64,000 bases of DNA, taken from Hydrangea macrophylla. Taxonomy: Eukaryota; Streptophyta; Magnoliopsida; Cornales; Hydrangeaceae. Positions 34,225-46,400 of this stretch are shown in pieces (position 1 is the first letter of the stretch; every line of letters starts with the position of its first letter). Both the position numbers and the translations under genes were made by a program. Below the pieces are notes generated by a model that saw only the letters and a list, made by a program, of their open reading frames with translations, ran no database searches and was not told the origin of the DNA. Location of the stretch: contig CM066982.1 in assembly GCA_033977485.1 (NCBI GenBank), positions 11,089,218 to 11,153,217 of the forward strand. Reading direction: 5' to 3'.

Positions 34225-34930
34225 AAAAAAAAAAAAAAAAACACTTCATTCTTCAATCACTTGCTTAATCTCATTTCAATTTCAATCATTTTCTAAAGGT
34301 TAAAGTCTAGGACTATACCGTACATGTTAAAGTTCCTAGCGACACCGACTCTTTCTCAAATGACTACATCATACGTGCACGATTAAATGTGACCACTCCT
34401 TTTTTTTTTAAATCACCTGCATACACTCACACACAAGTCAGAACTACGTTAGCCCTGATTCCCCCCCGGGATACGCAAGCAACTCCCAAAGAGTGCGACC
34501 ATACCCATTACCATTTTCCGTTCTATTTCACTTTCTAATATATATATATATATATATTTCTTTTTCAATCAAAATGCCCCATTTTAATAAAAATCACTGA
34601 AATTGACAACCGTGTTCGCACGGATGTTCGAGGGTGCCTAATACATTCCCTCGACATAATCGAGTTCCCAAACCCATCTAAAAATCTCTGATTTTTGCAT
34701 GGCTATTCAGAGTCACACTTTTAAAGGGCCCACTTTTCTCAAAACTGTTTTTCAAATTTCAAAGATAAATTACTTTAATTGTCTTTGCAGGGGTCCTAAC
34801 ACCCCAAATGTTAGATAACAACTCTGAATATTTCAAATAGGCCCTACCATACTCTTTTTTACCCTTCCTAATAAAAATCCGTCGCAATTCACCCACTCTC
34901 AAAAAGTCGGGGCCACACCAACAGCCTGGT
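34225..34930 (+). repeat. Tat/Ogre-like 5' region remnant
   Basis: The phrases 'gggatacgcaagcaactc', 'ttcgcacggatgttcgag' and 'gggtgcctaatac', followed by 'ccctcgacataa', recall the leader of Tat/Ogre elements. It starts after a poly(A)-like run (34227-34243) and ends in 'gggcgcggacgtgac'. No coding frame is seen. Confidence 0.4.
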
Positions 34931-35300
34931 GTTTTCGAGGGCGCGGACGTGACAATTAGCCTACCAATTATGTAGAGTGTTAATTCATCATCACCGGGAT
35001 ACTAAATTTACAACAAAAATAAATTCTAAACAGATCATAATACAGATAGTGAAAAACACAGATAAACATTTATTTCCATATAAACATTTAGGGAATTCCA
35101 CAATGACCGTCTCAATCTCGGAGAGACGTCACAACAACAAAACACTTATTCGACACAGTCTCAAAGAGTTCTCTTACACAAACACTTAAATCAACTCGTG
35201 AGTCACAACTCACTCACACATGTGCCACAAATGCACAAAACATCACATTATCATGCATAACAATGTAGTAAAATGCAACAACACGCATACGGGTGTTATA
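34931..35300 (-). repeat. Possible start of a Tekay-like LTR (minus strand)
   Basis: It ends GGGTGTTATA at 35300, so the minus strand begins TATAACACCC, close to the start of the other Tekay-like LTRs here. It is AT-rich with no gene and is truncated on the left by the Tat-like remnant. Confidence 0.3.
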
Positions 35301-36075
35301 ATTTCAATGACAAAAAACGGTATGTAAATTAATATATGAATTCTTAAGGTGTGTTGTATTCAAGATCTTGGCAATTAAAGTTATTTTCCGCATGATAGTT
35401 TTTATCAATTAAAGTGTAACACCAGGAGGGGACAATGTTTAAACCCTGGTATGAGCATGACATAAAGAACATTTTTTACCAATTAGGCTAAACTGTTACT
35501 TAAGTTTGCACTTTATTGTATAAAACTCTCTTACTCATGAATTTAATGGGCACGGAAACCTTAAACCTAAAAGTACACCAATCATAAAAAAAATATAAAA
35601 AATTTCATAACAAAAAAAAAAAAAAAAAAAATCCCTCAATAGTCAAAATTTCAAAAATGGCCTCTCACTTTGGAGAAGATATTTAGAATGACTATCACAC
35701 AACGTCATTGTGCTACGTGGTTTGATGCCCTAATTTATGCATATTGCAACTTCTCCTAATAACAATTACAGCTGAAAATAGGGTAGATTATATATGATTA
35801 TTAATTTTAGGCTAAAATGACACTGTCAATAAAATTATCCAACATCGATTGATTGACGTGATTGGTGTCTCAGACCAAACGTTGGTACGATGGAGATCCT
35901 AGGGTACGACCAAGCGATTTAATTATTAATTTTAAGTTAAAATGACACTGTTACGATGGAACTGAAACGAGTTAAAATATTTGATTATTTTAGATACAAT
36001 ATTTTATTATATAAACAAAATCACTATATAAATTACTCAAGTAAAATACTTTTTGGCACTCCATAGTGTACTAAT
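35301..36075. other. Low-copy-looking DNA upstream of the Copia insertion
   Basis: There is no gene. Contents are a T/A-rich stretch, an A run (35611-35630) and a short direct duplication ('attaattttaggctaaaatg' near 35800 and a variant near 35926). Before the Copia element inserted, this would have been the distal promoter side of PGLP1. Confidence 0.4.
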
Positions 36076-36506
36076 TATTATGAATATATATATATTGGAT
36101 GTCTATCACATGTCAATTTTTGGAGGGATGCAATTTTGTTAGTTAGTAGCATGTGAATGTTTGTTGCCTTTAGTTTGATTAAGGAATTTGGATCTACATG
36201 TCATGTGATTATAGAAGAAGACATAAATGAGTTTCTTATAAGAGGGAATGAACATTCTCAATGGGGTAGTGACGAAGTGATATAGAGAAGATATTTAGCG
36301 AAAGATCAGATTGAAGATTCAAGTGAAGAAGTATATCAGTGTAATATACTGGTAAGATAAGAGTGCTTGTATTATACTGTTATCACAACAATAAATATGA
36401 TCCCCTCTGCAGTGGACGTAGGCAAATTGCCGAACCACCTGAAATATTTGTGTTCCTTTATGTTAATTATTCATTGTGTGCATGTTTAATCATTAGTTTT
36501 ATAACA
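36076..36506 (+). repeat. 5' LTR of the Copia element
   Basis: It begins TATTATGAATATA and ends TTATAACA. It contains the Copia U5 phrase GTGGACGTAGGC...GCCGAACCACC (36413-36441). The start TA instead of TG is shared by both LTRs. Confidence 0.9.
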
Positions 36507-36523
36507 CGTTATCAGCACGAGCC
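36507..36523 (+). other. Primer-binding region of the Copia element
   Basis: CGTTATCAGCACGAGCC abuts the LTR end. ATCAGCACGAG is a recurrent sequence at this position in a class of plant Copia elements. The priming tRNA was not worked out. Confidence 0.5.
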
Positions 36524-36984
36524 TATACCAACTGGGTTGGCTCATAACAAAAGGTACCATATATCTATATTGTTTAACTTATATATATATATACACATAT
36601 GTATACATGTATACACCCCTGAAGTGGTTATAAATTTTACTCCTCCCGAAGAGGAATTTATTGCAGACTTTATGAAGAAGTGATTATAGGCAGTACTCTT
36701 GAAAAGGCATATTTGAAAATACTCCTGAAGAGCTAATTACTAAACCTCTTGAAGGGGTAGTAGATAAATCTTCTGCAGAAAAACTCATCATACTCTTAAT
36801 GAACTAGTCTCCTGAAGAGATATACATATATATATATATATATATTTACTTTTCTATATGTGTGTGTATACTCCTGAAGAGTTATCTCCCAAACAGATAA
36901 TAAATAAACTTCTTGAAGAAGTAGTAAATAAATAATTGATATCTTAGACATAACTCTTGAAAAAAAAAAAAAACAAAAGACAAC

Positions 36985-37067
36985 CATGCAGAAGCCAGGT
37001 TCGAACTCGAGTCCGCGGACGTGGGTTATTCGGCACTCAGTTCGTTGCCACTCTGCTACCACACGAT
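36985..37067 (-). other. tRNA-like module 1 (pol III box A/B), antisense in the Copia leader
   Basis: On the minus strand, TAGCAGAGTGG (37048-37058) fits box A and AGTTCGAACCT (36998-37008) fits box B, in the right order and at a plausible distance. An acceptor stem is poor, so this is not a functional tRNA gene. It could be a SINE head or a decayed tRNA. Confidence 0.4.
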
Positions 37068-37131
37068 TGTCTAACCATTATTGAATGGAAAAACTAAAGA
37101 GTTAAAGAAAAAAAAATAATAAAACAAAACA

Positions 37132-37206
37132 ATCGCGGATAGCCAGGTTCGAACCCGAGATCTCAGAGTTAAAGATCCTCAGTCCCCACCACTCTGCTAT
37201 CACGCA
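37132..37206 (-). other. tRNA-like module 2 (pol III box A/B), antisense in the Copia leader
   Basis: On the minus strand, box A TAGCAGAGTGG (37189-37199) and box B GGTTCGAACCT (37145-37155) are both good matches, in about 75 nt. The central part vaguely resembles an anticodon arm and the acceptor stem is only partly paired. It is a diverged duplicate of module 1. Confidence 0.42.
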
Positions 37207-37461
37207 ATTTAGTGATTATCAATATGTATATTAAGCATATATATACATGTGCTGAAAAGTCTCCCGTAGAGATAATTCATGACCCTCCCGAAGAGGAAAT
37301 CTTTTGAAGAGATTATGGAAAATCTAACTGATTATTCTCTTGAAGAAGGAATTTTATTTTACATTATTACATCCCTTATTTGACATTAACCTGTTTATTT
37401 GCATACCTTAATTTTACTTGATTCTAAACCTTACTTTGTTTTATCTGTATAGTGTTTGAAT

Positions 37462-38556
37462 ATGTCGAATCTTGACAAGTTTAAAATTGTACCTCTGGAC
37501 ATCTCGGGAAACAACTATCTATCATGGGCTCATAAAGCTTAAATACGACTAAAAGCAAAGGATCTTTGGAATACTATTGTAGAAGGAAATTATGAATCAG
37601 AACGAGACCAAGCCAGTGCACTAGAGTTTATCCAGCACCATATCCATGAAGGATTACAAGATGAATATCTTGTAGTAAAAAGCCCTCTTGTCCTCTGGAC
37701 CAATTTAAAAGAACGTTTTCAACATATAAAATTAATTACTTTACCAAAAACTCGATATAACTGGATCCAACTACGATTCCAGGATCATAAGACAGTTGGA
37801 GAATATAATTCAGCTTCATTTCAAATTACTTCTCAATTGGAATTGTGTGGAGAAACGGTCACTGATTCAGAGATGATAGAGAAGACATTATCTACTTTTC
37901 ATCCCTCAAGTGTGCTATTACAGGAGCAATATCGAGAGCGGAGATTCATGAAGTACTCCTCATTAATATCATGTCTTCTCGTGGCAGAACAAAATAGTGA
38001 ACTATTGATGAAAAATCATCATCGCCGTCCAACTGGCTCTGCTCCATTGCCTGAAGCACATGGAACCACATTCGCTGAAAAGGATGAAGTTCCACACAAT
38101 AATCAAAGAGCTGGACGAGGAGGCAAACATGGATATGGTCGTGGAAATGATCATAGTCGTGGTCGTGGTCGTAGTCATGGTCATAGTCATGGTCGTGGTC
38201 ATGGTCAAGGAAAAAATAAACATTGGTACCGTGAGGGTTATCATCCATACAAGAACAATGCACCTTACCACCCGAAGTGGAATAAAAATGGCAAAGGCGT
38301 ACAAAGAGTTGTCAAGAAAGATGAAAATGGCTGCTATAGATGTGGCATGAAAGGGCATTGGTCGCGTACTTGTCGTACGCCAAAACATTTAGTAGATCTC
38401 TATCAGGCCTCAATAAAAGGAAAAGGGAAAGAAGATAAGATAGAGACAAATTTTGTTGACCACAATGATCCATTGGATATCACTCATCTTGATGTGGCTG
38501 ATTTCCTGGTTGACTCTGATCCTTACTTCGGTCCCTTAAACAATGAATGTGTTTAG
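37462..38556 (+). pseudogene. Copia Gag with one nonsense codon
   Basis: Gag builds the particle and binds element RNA. The frame starts at 37462 (MSNLDKFKIVPLDISG), contains the Copia N-terminal motif SGNNYLSW and runs to 38556. The only break is TAA at 37540-37542 (codon 27); the frame is open on both sides. A basic Gly/Arg/His repeat (RGRGRSHGHSHGRGHG, near 38155-38210) is followed by a CCHC knuckle (CYRCGMKGHWSRTC, near 38334-38375). Full length would be 364 residues. Translation could in principle restart at 37837. Pol follows in the same frame after about 120 bp. Confidence 0.85.
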
Positions 38557-38679
38557 ACCATCTATGCTATGTGTTAATGTTTGGCTTGTAGTACTATATA
38601 TGCATGTACTTTTCTTAATGTATTAAAGTTTGGCTTGTAGCACTATGCATGTATTTTCCTTGAGTAATGAATAAACATT
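38557..38679 (+). other. Gag-pol spacer
   Basis: About 120 bp contain stops in the shared frame and a direct repeat of 'gtttggcttgtag' (near 38580 and 38629), each followed by 'cactatgcatgta'-like sequence. Pol expression must bypass this, for example by a spliced or reinitiated product; the mechanism is not visible. Confidence 0.5.
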
Positions 38680-41600
38680 TTGTTTGTACTAATATATAAA
38701 TTCTATTACTTGATAGATTGCATGATGAAAGATGGAGATATATGTTTGGTTGATAGTACAACTACACATACCATTCTCCGAGACCAAAGATTTTTCTTGA
38801 ACTTAAAATTAGCAGAAGCCAGTGTGAACACAATATCCGGTACATCTAGTCTCATTGAAGGATCTGGAAAGGCGAGCATAATTTTATCAAAAGGAACAAC
38901 AATTCATTTAGAAAATGCTTTATACTCCAGCAAATCCCGAAGGAATTTACTCAGTTTTAAAGATATCCGCCGAAATGGATACCACGTTGAAACTGTTAAT
39001 GAGGGTAATATTGATTACCTTTGCATCACTAAAATTGTTTCAAACAAAAAGCATATTTTGGAAAAACTTCATGCTCATCCCTCTGGGTTGTACCAGACAA
39101 CAATTAATACTATTGAATCACATGTTGTGATAAACCAAAAGTTTTCTGACCCAAAAGTTTTTGGTCTTTGGCATGACCGTCTAGGCCACCCTGGGGCTAT
39201 TATGATGCGCAGGATCATTGAAACCTCTCATGGACATCCTTTGAAAAATCAGAAAATTCTTTTGCCTAGTGATAATCTTTGTACCGCTTGTTCACAAGGA
39301 AAATTGATTGTAAGACCATCTCCAACAAAAGTAAACTTTGAATCCCCAGCATTTTTGGAACGCATTCAAGGAGATATATGTGGACCTATCCATCCAGCAT
39401 CTGGACCATTTTCTTATTTCATGGTCTTACTTGATGCCTCTACTAGATGGTCACATGTTTGTTTGTTGTCATCTCGGAACACTGCATTTGCTAGGCTCCT
39501 TGCCCAAATCATTCGATTACGAGCACAATTTCCTGACTACCCTATAAAGGCTATACGCCTTGACAATGCTGGTGAATTCACATCTAAGGTTTTTGATGAC
39601 TATTGCATGTCTATTGGTATTCATGTTGAACATCCTGTTGCTCATGTACACACACAAAATGGGTTAGCTGAATCGTTTATCAAACGCCTCAAATTGATTG
39701 CTAGACCTTTACTTTTAAGAACGAAACTACCTGTTTCTGCTTGGGGTCATGCCATATTACATGCTGCATCATTGGTTCGTATTAGACCAACTGCTTATCA
39801 TAAATACTCTCCGTTACAACTCGTTTTTGGGCAACCACCCAATGTTTCTCATTTAAGAGTATTTGGTTGTGCTGTGCAAGTTCCTATTGCACCACCACAA
39901 CGTACAAAAATGGGTCCTCAGCGACGCCTTGGAATTTATGTTGGTTTTGATTCTCCATCTATAATAAGATATCTTGAACCTCTAACGGGTGATCTCTTTA
40001 AGGCAAGACTTGCAGATTGCCATTTTGATGAAACAATATTCCCACTATTAGGGGGAGCAAAGCCAGAGCCTGAAACTCAACGAGAAATTTCTTGGCAAAC
40101 AACTACTATGTCTCATCTTGACCCCCGTACTACTCAATGTGAACTTGAAGTGCAAAGGATCATTCATTTACAAGAAATTGCAAATCAATTGCCTGATGCA
40201 TTCACTGATACAAAGAAAGTGATAAAATCACATGTACCAGCTGTAAACACTCCTGCGAGAATTGAAGTCCCTGCAAGACAATCTGGTAGTGCAGTGGTAA
40301 GTGAGTCTACGGCACGCTTGAAGCGTGGTAGACCTAGTGGTTCAAAGGACAAAGTTCCTAGAAAGAGAAAACTAAAGGGGCAAATGAATGAGGTAGAAAT
40401 TCCTGGAGAAACCTCAAAAGGCATGATCGAAATACTTGATAAATCCAACGTTGGTAAGCATATTTCCCCCGAAGAGGCACAAGTATTAGACAATACGGAA
40501 ATATCGATAAATTATATATCCACTGGAAATTTATTGGACCGTAATAATATTGTCATGGATCATGCATTTGCTTTTACAGTAGCACTTGAAATCACCCGAA
40601 GTGATGATGATCCTGAACCACATAGTATTGAAGAATGTCGATGTAGAAAGGATTGGCCCAAGTGGGAAGAGGCTATCCAAGCGGAGTTGAACTCATTGGA
40701 AAAACGGGAAGTATTTGGGCCTATAGTCCGTACACCTGAAGACGTAAATCCCGTTGGATACAAATGGGTATTTGTGCGAAAACGTAATGAACAGGATGAG
40801 ATTGTGCGATACAAGGCCAGACTTGTAGCACAAGGTTTCTCGCAAAGACCTGGTATAGATTATGATGAAACATATTCTCCTGTTATGGATGCTATTACGT
40901 TTCGATTCCTGATTAGCCTATCAGTCTCCAAAGGACTAGATATGCGCTTGATGGACGTGGTTACAGCATATTTATATGGATCACTAGACAGTGACATACA
41001 TATGAGGATCCCTGAAGGATTTAAAATGCCTAAAGCATATACCTCTGAACCACGAAATATGTACTCGATAAAATTGCAAAGATCTTTATACGGATTAAAG
41101 CAATCCGGACGCATATGGTACAATCGACTAAGCGAATACTTGTTGAAAGAAGGATATATAAATAATCCTATGTGTCCATGCATTTTCATTAAAAGATCAG
41201 AATCTGGCTTTACAATTATTGCGGTATACGTAGATGATCTAAATCTTGTTGGAACTCCCGAAGAGCTCACAAGAACCGCTGATTATTTAAAAAGGGAATT
41301 TAAAATGAAAGATCTCGGAAAAACAAAATTTTGCCTTGGATTGCAACTTGAGCATTTCCCTGAAGGGATCCTCTTACATTAATCTACATACACGGAGAAA
41401 ATTTTAAAACGTTTCTATATGGATAATGCTCATCCATTGAGTACTCCGATGGTAGTTCGATCACTTGATGTAAAGAAGGATCCCTATCGTCCTCAAGATG
41501 ATGAAGAGGAGTTACTTGGCCCCGAAGTGCCATATCTGAGCGCAATTGGTGCTCTCATGTATCTTGCAAATTGTACACGACCAGATATTGCATTTGCTGT

Positions 41601-42228
41601 CAATTTGCTAGCAAGATTTAGCTCAGCTCCAACTCGAAGACATTGGAACGGAATCAAGCACATTTTTCGCTATCTTCGTGGTACAATTGATTTAGGATTA
41701 TTTTATCCAAGGGAATCCAAATCACCATTAGTTGGATACGCTGATGCTGGTTATCTTTCTGATCCACACAAAGCTAGATCTCAAACTGGCTATGTATTTA
41801 CTTGTGGCGATACTGCTATATCATGGCGATCTATGAAGCAGACATTGACTGCCACTTCTTCGAATCATTCTGAGATTCTTGCACTACATGAAACCAGTCG
41901 CGAATGTGTTTGGTTGAGATCCATGATACAGTATATTCGAGAGTCGTGTGACTTATCTTCAATAAATGATACACCAACAACACTCTATGAGGATAATGCT
42001 GCATGTGTAGCACAAATCAGAGGGGGATTCATTAAAAGTGACAGAACCAAGCACATCTCACCAAAATTCTTCTATACACATGAGCTCCAAGAAAAGGGTA
42101 AAATCAATGTTCAACAGATAAGCTCTATTGATAATCTAGCAGATCTATTCACCAAAGCACTACCAGCTTCAACGTTCAAGAAGCTAGTGCATAGAATTGG
42201 GATGCGCCGACTGAAAGAGTTCTCTTGA
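38680..42228 (+). pseudogene. Copia Pol (protease-integrase-RT-RNase H) with one nonsense codon
   Basis: The order protease, integrase, reverse transcriptase, RNase H identifies Ty1/Copia. Visible motifs are protease CLVDSTTTHT, the pre-integrase LWHDRLGHPG with CTACSQGK, an integrase core with LDNAGEF, reverse transcriptase WVFVRKRNEQDE and AVYVDDLNLVG, and RNase H VGYADAGYLSD, LYEDNAACV and DLFTKALP. The product starts near MMKDGDICLVD (about 38719), since the upstream ATG at 38680 gives a hydrophobic extension. One TAA at 41380-41382 splits it into 900 and 269 residue parts in the same frame. The core catalytic residues in both parts look unaltered. The carboxyl end (LKEFS, 42228) lies 80 bp before the right LTR. 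Confidence 0.9.
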
Positions 42229-42309
42229 AAAATTCATACTCATGTCGACATAAAGGGGAGCAATCGATTGGCAAGAATATTCTCTTTTAGATAGACATCC
42301 AAGGGGGAG

Positions 42310-42748
42310 TATTATGAATATATATATATATATATATTGGATGTCTATCGCATGTCAATTTTTGGAGGGATGCAATTTTGTTAGTTAGTAGCATGTGAAT
42401 GTTTGTTGCCTTTAGTTTGATTAAGGAATTTGGATCTACATGTCATGTGATTATAGAAGAAGACATAAATGAGTTTCTTATAAGAGGGAATGAACATTCT
42501 CAATGGGGTAGTGACGAAGTGATATAGAGAAGATATTTAGTGAAAGATCAGATTGAAGATTCAAGTGAAGAAGTATATCAGTGTAATATACTGGTAAGAT
42601 AAGAGTGCTTGTATTATACTGTTATCACAACAATAAATATGATCCCCTCTGCAGTGGACGTAGGCGAATTGCCGAACCACCTGAAATATTTGTGTTCCTT
42701 TATGTTAATTATTCATTGTGTGCATGTTTAATCATTAGTTTTATAACA
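42310..42748 (+). repeat. 3' LTR of the Copia element
   Basis: It is preceded by the polypurine tract AAGGGGGAG (42301-42309). It matches 36076-36506 except for a longer TA run and a few substitutions (TCAC/TCGC, TAGCG/TAGTG, GCAAATT/GCGAATT). It ends ATAACA and is followed by the CTAAT duplication. Confidence 0.9.
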
Positions 42749-43041
42749 CTAATGACATTTTATAGAGTGTATTAATTGTATGTGATATTATAGTGTGTTA
42801 ATAGTAACTTTTAGAATGACAATAACAATAATTTGTACCCCGTTGTTTTGTGGTGGGCAACGTGCACGGGGTAGGGACAAGTGTGAGCCAAAGGTTTTTT
42901 TTTTTTTTGGGTTCGATTGGATAAACAAAGTTCGTCCACCCAAAACAAAACCACCACTGAAAAGCTAACGGATTTTGCCCAATTCACAGAATAATTTAAC
43001 CGAAGGAGAGAGAAAAAGAAGAAGAAGAAGAGAGTTAGGAG

Positions 43042-43080
<39 letters not shown>

Positions 43081-43086
43081 AAAAAT
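42749..43086 (+). promoter_or_regulatory. Proximal promoter and 5' leader of PGLP1
   Basis: Only 338 bp separate the Copia LTR from the PGLP1 ATG. The stretch holds a weak TATA-like TTTATAG (about 42758), a GC patch (42850-42875), and a GA microsatellite (about 43045-43078) just before the ATG. GA repeats are common in plant leaders and can bind BPC/GAGA-type factors. The transcription start is not determined. Confidence 0.45.
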
Positions 43087-43408
43087 ATGCTGAGCAGAGT
43101 ATTATTGGTTTCAGTCTCTTCTGCAACTCTGTTGAACCATCCTCATCCTCACATCAGCAGCATCAGCAGCAGCAGCAAAAATCAGCCTCGATTTCTGTGC
43201 CAAATCAGCAAGAAAAAGATCACTCACCCTTTGTTTGGTTCAGCGAATAACATCGTCAGATGGAATAATAACATCTCTACAACAACAAGAAGAAGAATGG
43301 AGTCTACTTCTTCCACCTTCGTAACCACCCGTCCCATCTCGGCTCTGCCCCTCACCAATGCCGATCAACTCATCGACTCCGTCGAGACCTTCATCTTCGA
43401 TTGCGATG
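43087..43408 (+). CDS. PGLP1: PGLP1 exon 1
   Basis: It encodes residues 1-107 and one base of codon 108. It holds the transit peptide (MLSRVLLVSVSSATLL..., Ser-rich, then RRRM) and the start of the HAD domain ADQLIDSVETFIFDCD. The donor is GTGTGT at 43409. Confidence 0.92.
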
Positions 43409-46400
43409 GTGTGTATATATCTCATAAAACTGTATAATATTTGGATTCATATTTAAAATAATTTGTAGCAAAATATTTAAGTTTAGAAAGTGGCAGGGTC
43501 CAAACTTAGTGTCATAGTGATCAAAGATTTTCCTCCTATCCCATCATAAGTATAGGGAGAGGTGAACTAAACCACCTAATTGGGCTTTCAAGTCTAAAAA
43601 CTCCGCTGATCATTTTTTAGACTTAAAAACTCTTTTCATTGTGTTAGTTTACTTATGTTGTTCACTTAAGAACCTCTCCCTATAAATATAATAATATAAA
43701 TATCTGTTAGTGATCATATAATTGGGAGATGACTTCGCTACAGTTACTTGTCTTTGCAATGTTATCTTTAAAAAAAAAAAAAAAATACATTTTTTTTTTA
43801 AATAAACACTGTGCAAACTCTGAGAGGCACAGTTTGCATAGCACAAGACCTCCAGTACAGGAAACAAAAATGGATTATCCTATAATACATGGATAACCTT
43901 TGGCCAGTAATAACAGAAAAGTAATTGAGGGACAAGATCCCTCCTCATGTAGAAAATAAAAAAATGGAAAACACAGGAACACATCCTCATGCATCTAAGA
44001 AAGGCAACTAAGGAGAGTTTATACCCACATGCTTGTAAGCTATAGAAACCCCCATCCACCGGAATACCAGAGTACCACTCTGGAAGGATAGTAGGTCGCG
44101 GTTGTCGCTTTCCTTGAGGAAAGAACTTAGATGTGTCGGAATTTGCTTGAGAAAGCCAACTCCAAACAGGACAACACCGGATCTGCAAGAAGACATCTTC
44201 AGATCTGGGGAAAGTACACGAGAACAACCTTCACAAAGGAAATGGGAAGAACTTCACAAAGGAAGGGGGGAAAAAATCAAACCAAACAAGGCCTTATTAA
44301 GATTTGGGACATAAAAGGGGGTAAGGGGAAGGGGGGAGGAGGGCTGGCTGGGCAAAGGGGGAGGAGATGTGAGGGGGTTGACTATGGTGGAGGGGAGGGC
44401 CCGCGGCTGTTAGGGTTGGGAAGAAGAAGACAATCGTTCCTCTCTCTCTCTAGGAATCGCCTAGAGAGAGAGAAGTTAGTGTACAACACAGGACCTAACT
44501 TAGGCTTAGTTTGGCCTCTACGCGGCTTTTTAAAGGAGCTTATGAAATTTATTACTAAGTTGTTTGATAATTTATACAAGTGACACACTACTCTTCAAAA
44601 AGACATCATTAGACCAAAAAGCAACATTGAGCTTTTAAAAGCTCCATTCTAGAGCTTTTAAAAGGTCCCCCCCAAAAGGCCCTAAGTTCAATTTTTGCAA
44701 AGCTCATAAACTAAGCCTAAGTATCGAAGTCATCTCCATATAATTGCTACCATTACTAGTGGTGAAGACTCCCTCAGGTCTTGCAAAATGGTGCATTTCT
44801 TCAATTAGAAGCACTAAACCAGTTGGGTTTTTTCTATATATGATAAGTCGCCAGTACTTGCTCAAAATAATTAAGCTACTCCATTAGAGAATGCGACCAA
44901 TAATGTCTATCAAGCTTCAACACTCGTCCTCACGTTCGACTAATGTGGAGGTGCAACAAGCTGAACAAACCATAACGGATTACACCATATGCACATAGCA
45001 GAATGGGAGAGAGAGAGAGAGACTCGAACCCAAAACCAGGAAGCAAAAATACTATGATACCATGATAAGTCATGCTCTAAAAACCTTAAGCTATTATTGG
45101 AGAATGAGCCCAACAATGTACATCGAGCCACGGACCATGGCATCTTAAGATGAAACAATTGGGATAATCTTGGAACACTAAGAGCCAATCATTACGGGTT
45201 TGACAATAATACGCCGACATTGCAAAAGTGATTTTCATGTTATCTATGGCATACTATTATTGGGGTGGAGAATTTATGAGTATCAACATTTGGAAATTTT
45301 TTTCCGGTGTTTCCAGCCTTACGTGGGGGAGGGAGGGAGTGGTAAAGGGTAGATTTTTTACATCCTTTAGTTGTCCCTTGAAGAAAAGGTTATATATGTA
45401 GTTATTGCTTGGTATTTTTACAGGAGTTATATGGAAAGGGGATAAGCTGATAGATGGAGTCCCAGAAACTCTTGATATGCTCCGATCAAAGGTTTGTATT
45501 TTTAAACCGGAATTAAGTATATTTTTGGTTTCAAATGCTGATACATTTTTGCTTTCCTCTATTTTGTCGTCGTTATTTGTTTTTGCTGCTGCTGGTTTGG
45601 TTTAAGTAGGAATGACTGACAAAATTCTAAGGCAAAGGCAATTCTTTGGCAGTTTGGAGCTGACTTCTGATTCCTATTGATTCAGGGGAAAAGATTGGTT
45701 TTTGTTACCAACAACTCAACAAAGTCCAGGAAACAATATGGGAAGAAGTTTGAAACACTTGGTCTTAATGTCACTGAGGTTATTTTTTGTAAATCTTGTC
45801 GTTCTAAGTAATCAAACTCTGCTTTTAATTATTTCTAACCACAAGGTAACTTCCAGGAGGAGATTTTTGCATCATCTTTTGCAGCTGCTGCATATCTGAA
45901 GTCGATTAATTTCCCAAAAGATAAAAAGGTAATACAACAAAGAGATTTGTGTTTCCTGGGTCATTGGTGAGTAAAGGGTGAAACATGATGCTAAACTCCA
46001 ATGCCTAAGAAGCTGCAATGCTTTAAATGATTCTTTTCAGACGTACATGTAAATTGATATGCTAAATGCATAGTGTATGGAATCATTGCATATTGACCTG
46101 TGAACTAGGTAATCAGGTCCATGTTAACTACAGATGTGGCTAGAACTCGGTGCTCTAATTAGGTGTAATGTTTTGAGATGAAGTAGATGCCAATGATAGG
46201 AGAGGAGAGAGAAACAGAGATAGAGAAAGGGTTTGTGTGTGGTTCGGTGCTGTTAATGAAGCAGCCTACATCCACTCGTGGAGTGTGTGTTGGTGCTTCT
46301 ACTATATGAATGACTATTGATAGATTTCGGTACCGGTGGCCTTGTTGATCCAACAATGAAACTGGAACTAACAAGGTGTTGTGTCATTCTGGTTTCTCTA

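Larger units (their letters stand above)
36524..37461 (+). other. Leader of the Copia element with degenerate GAAGAG repeats
   Basis: The stretch is non-coding, with many imperfect copies of 'ctcctgaagag' / 'cttgaagaag'. Two tRNA-like modules lie antisense in it at about 36985-37067 and 37132-37206. It ends at the gag start 37462. Confidence 0.55.
36076..42748 (+). mobile_element. Nearly intact Ty1/Copia element (6.67 kb)
   Basis: LTRs 36076-36506 (431 bp) and 42310-42748 (439 bp) differ at only a few bases plus a TA repeat length. The element is flanked by the perfect duplication CTAAT (36071-36075, 42749-42753). The LTRs start TATTATG rather than TG and end ATAACA. The primer-binding region CGTTATCAGCACGAG follows the left LTR and the polypurine tract AAGGGGGAG precedes the right one. 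Gag and pol each carry a single nonsense codon and are otherwise open, so it inserted recently and probably lost autonomy through point mutations. It lies directly upstream of PGLP1, in the same orientation. Confidence 0.92.

Noticed and set aside
37946..38388. Asp/His- and Thr-rich ORFs opposite the Copia gag
   Set aside because: They are reverse-strand reads of the Gly/Arg/His repeat of gag.
43297..43437. Start of PGLP1 at the internal MES codon
   Set aside because: The upstream in-frame ATG at 43087 gives a plausible transit peptide; the internal start is kept only as a possible alternative.
43880..44583. 115-150 codon ORFs in PGLP1 intron 1
   Set aside because: They fall in an intron, overlap on both strands, and show no recognisable domain; part may be a LINE tail.
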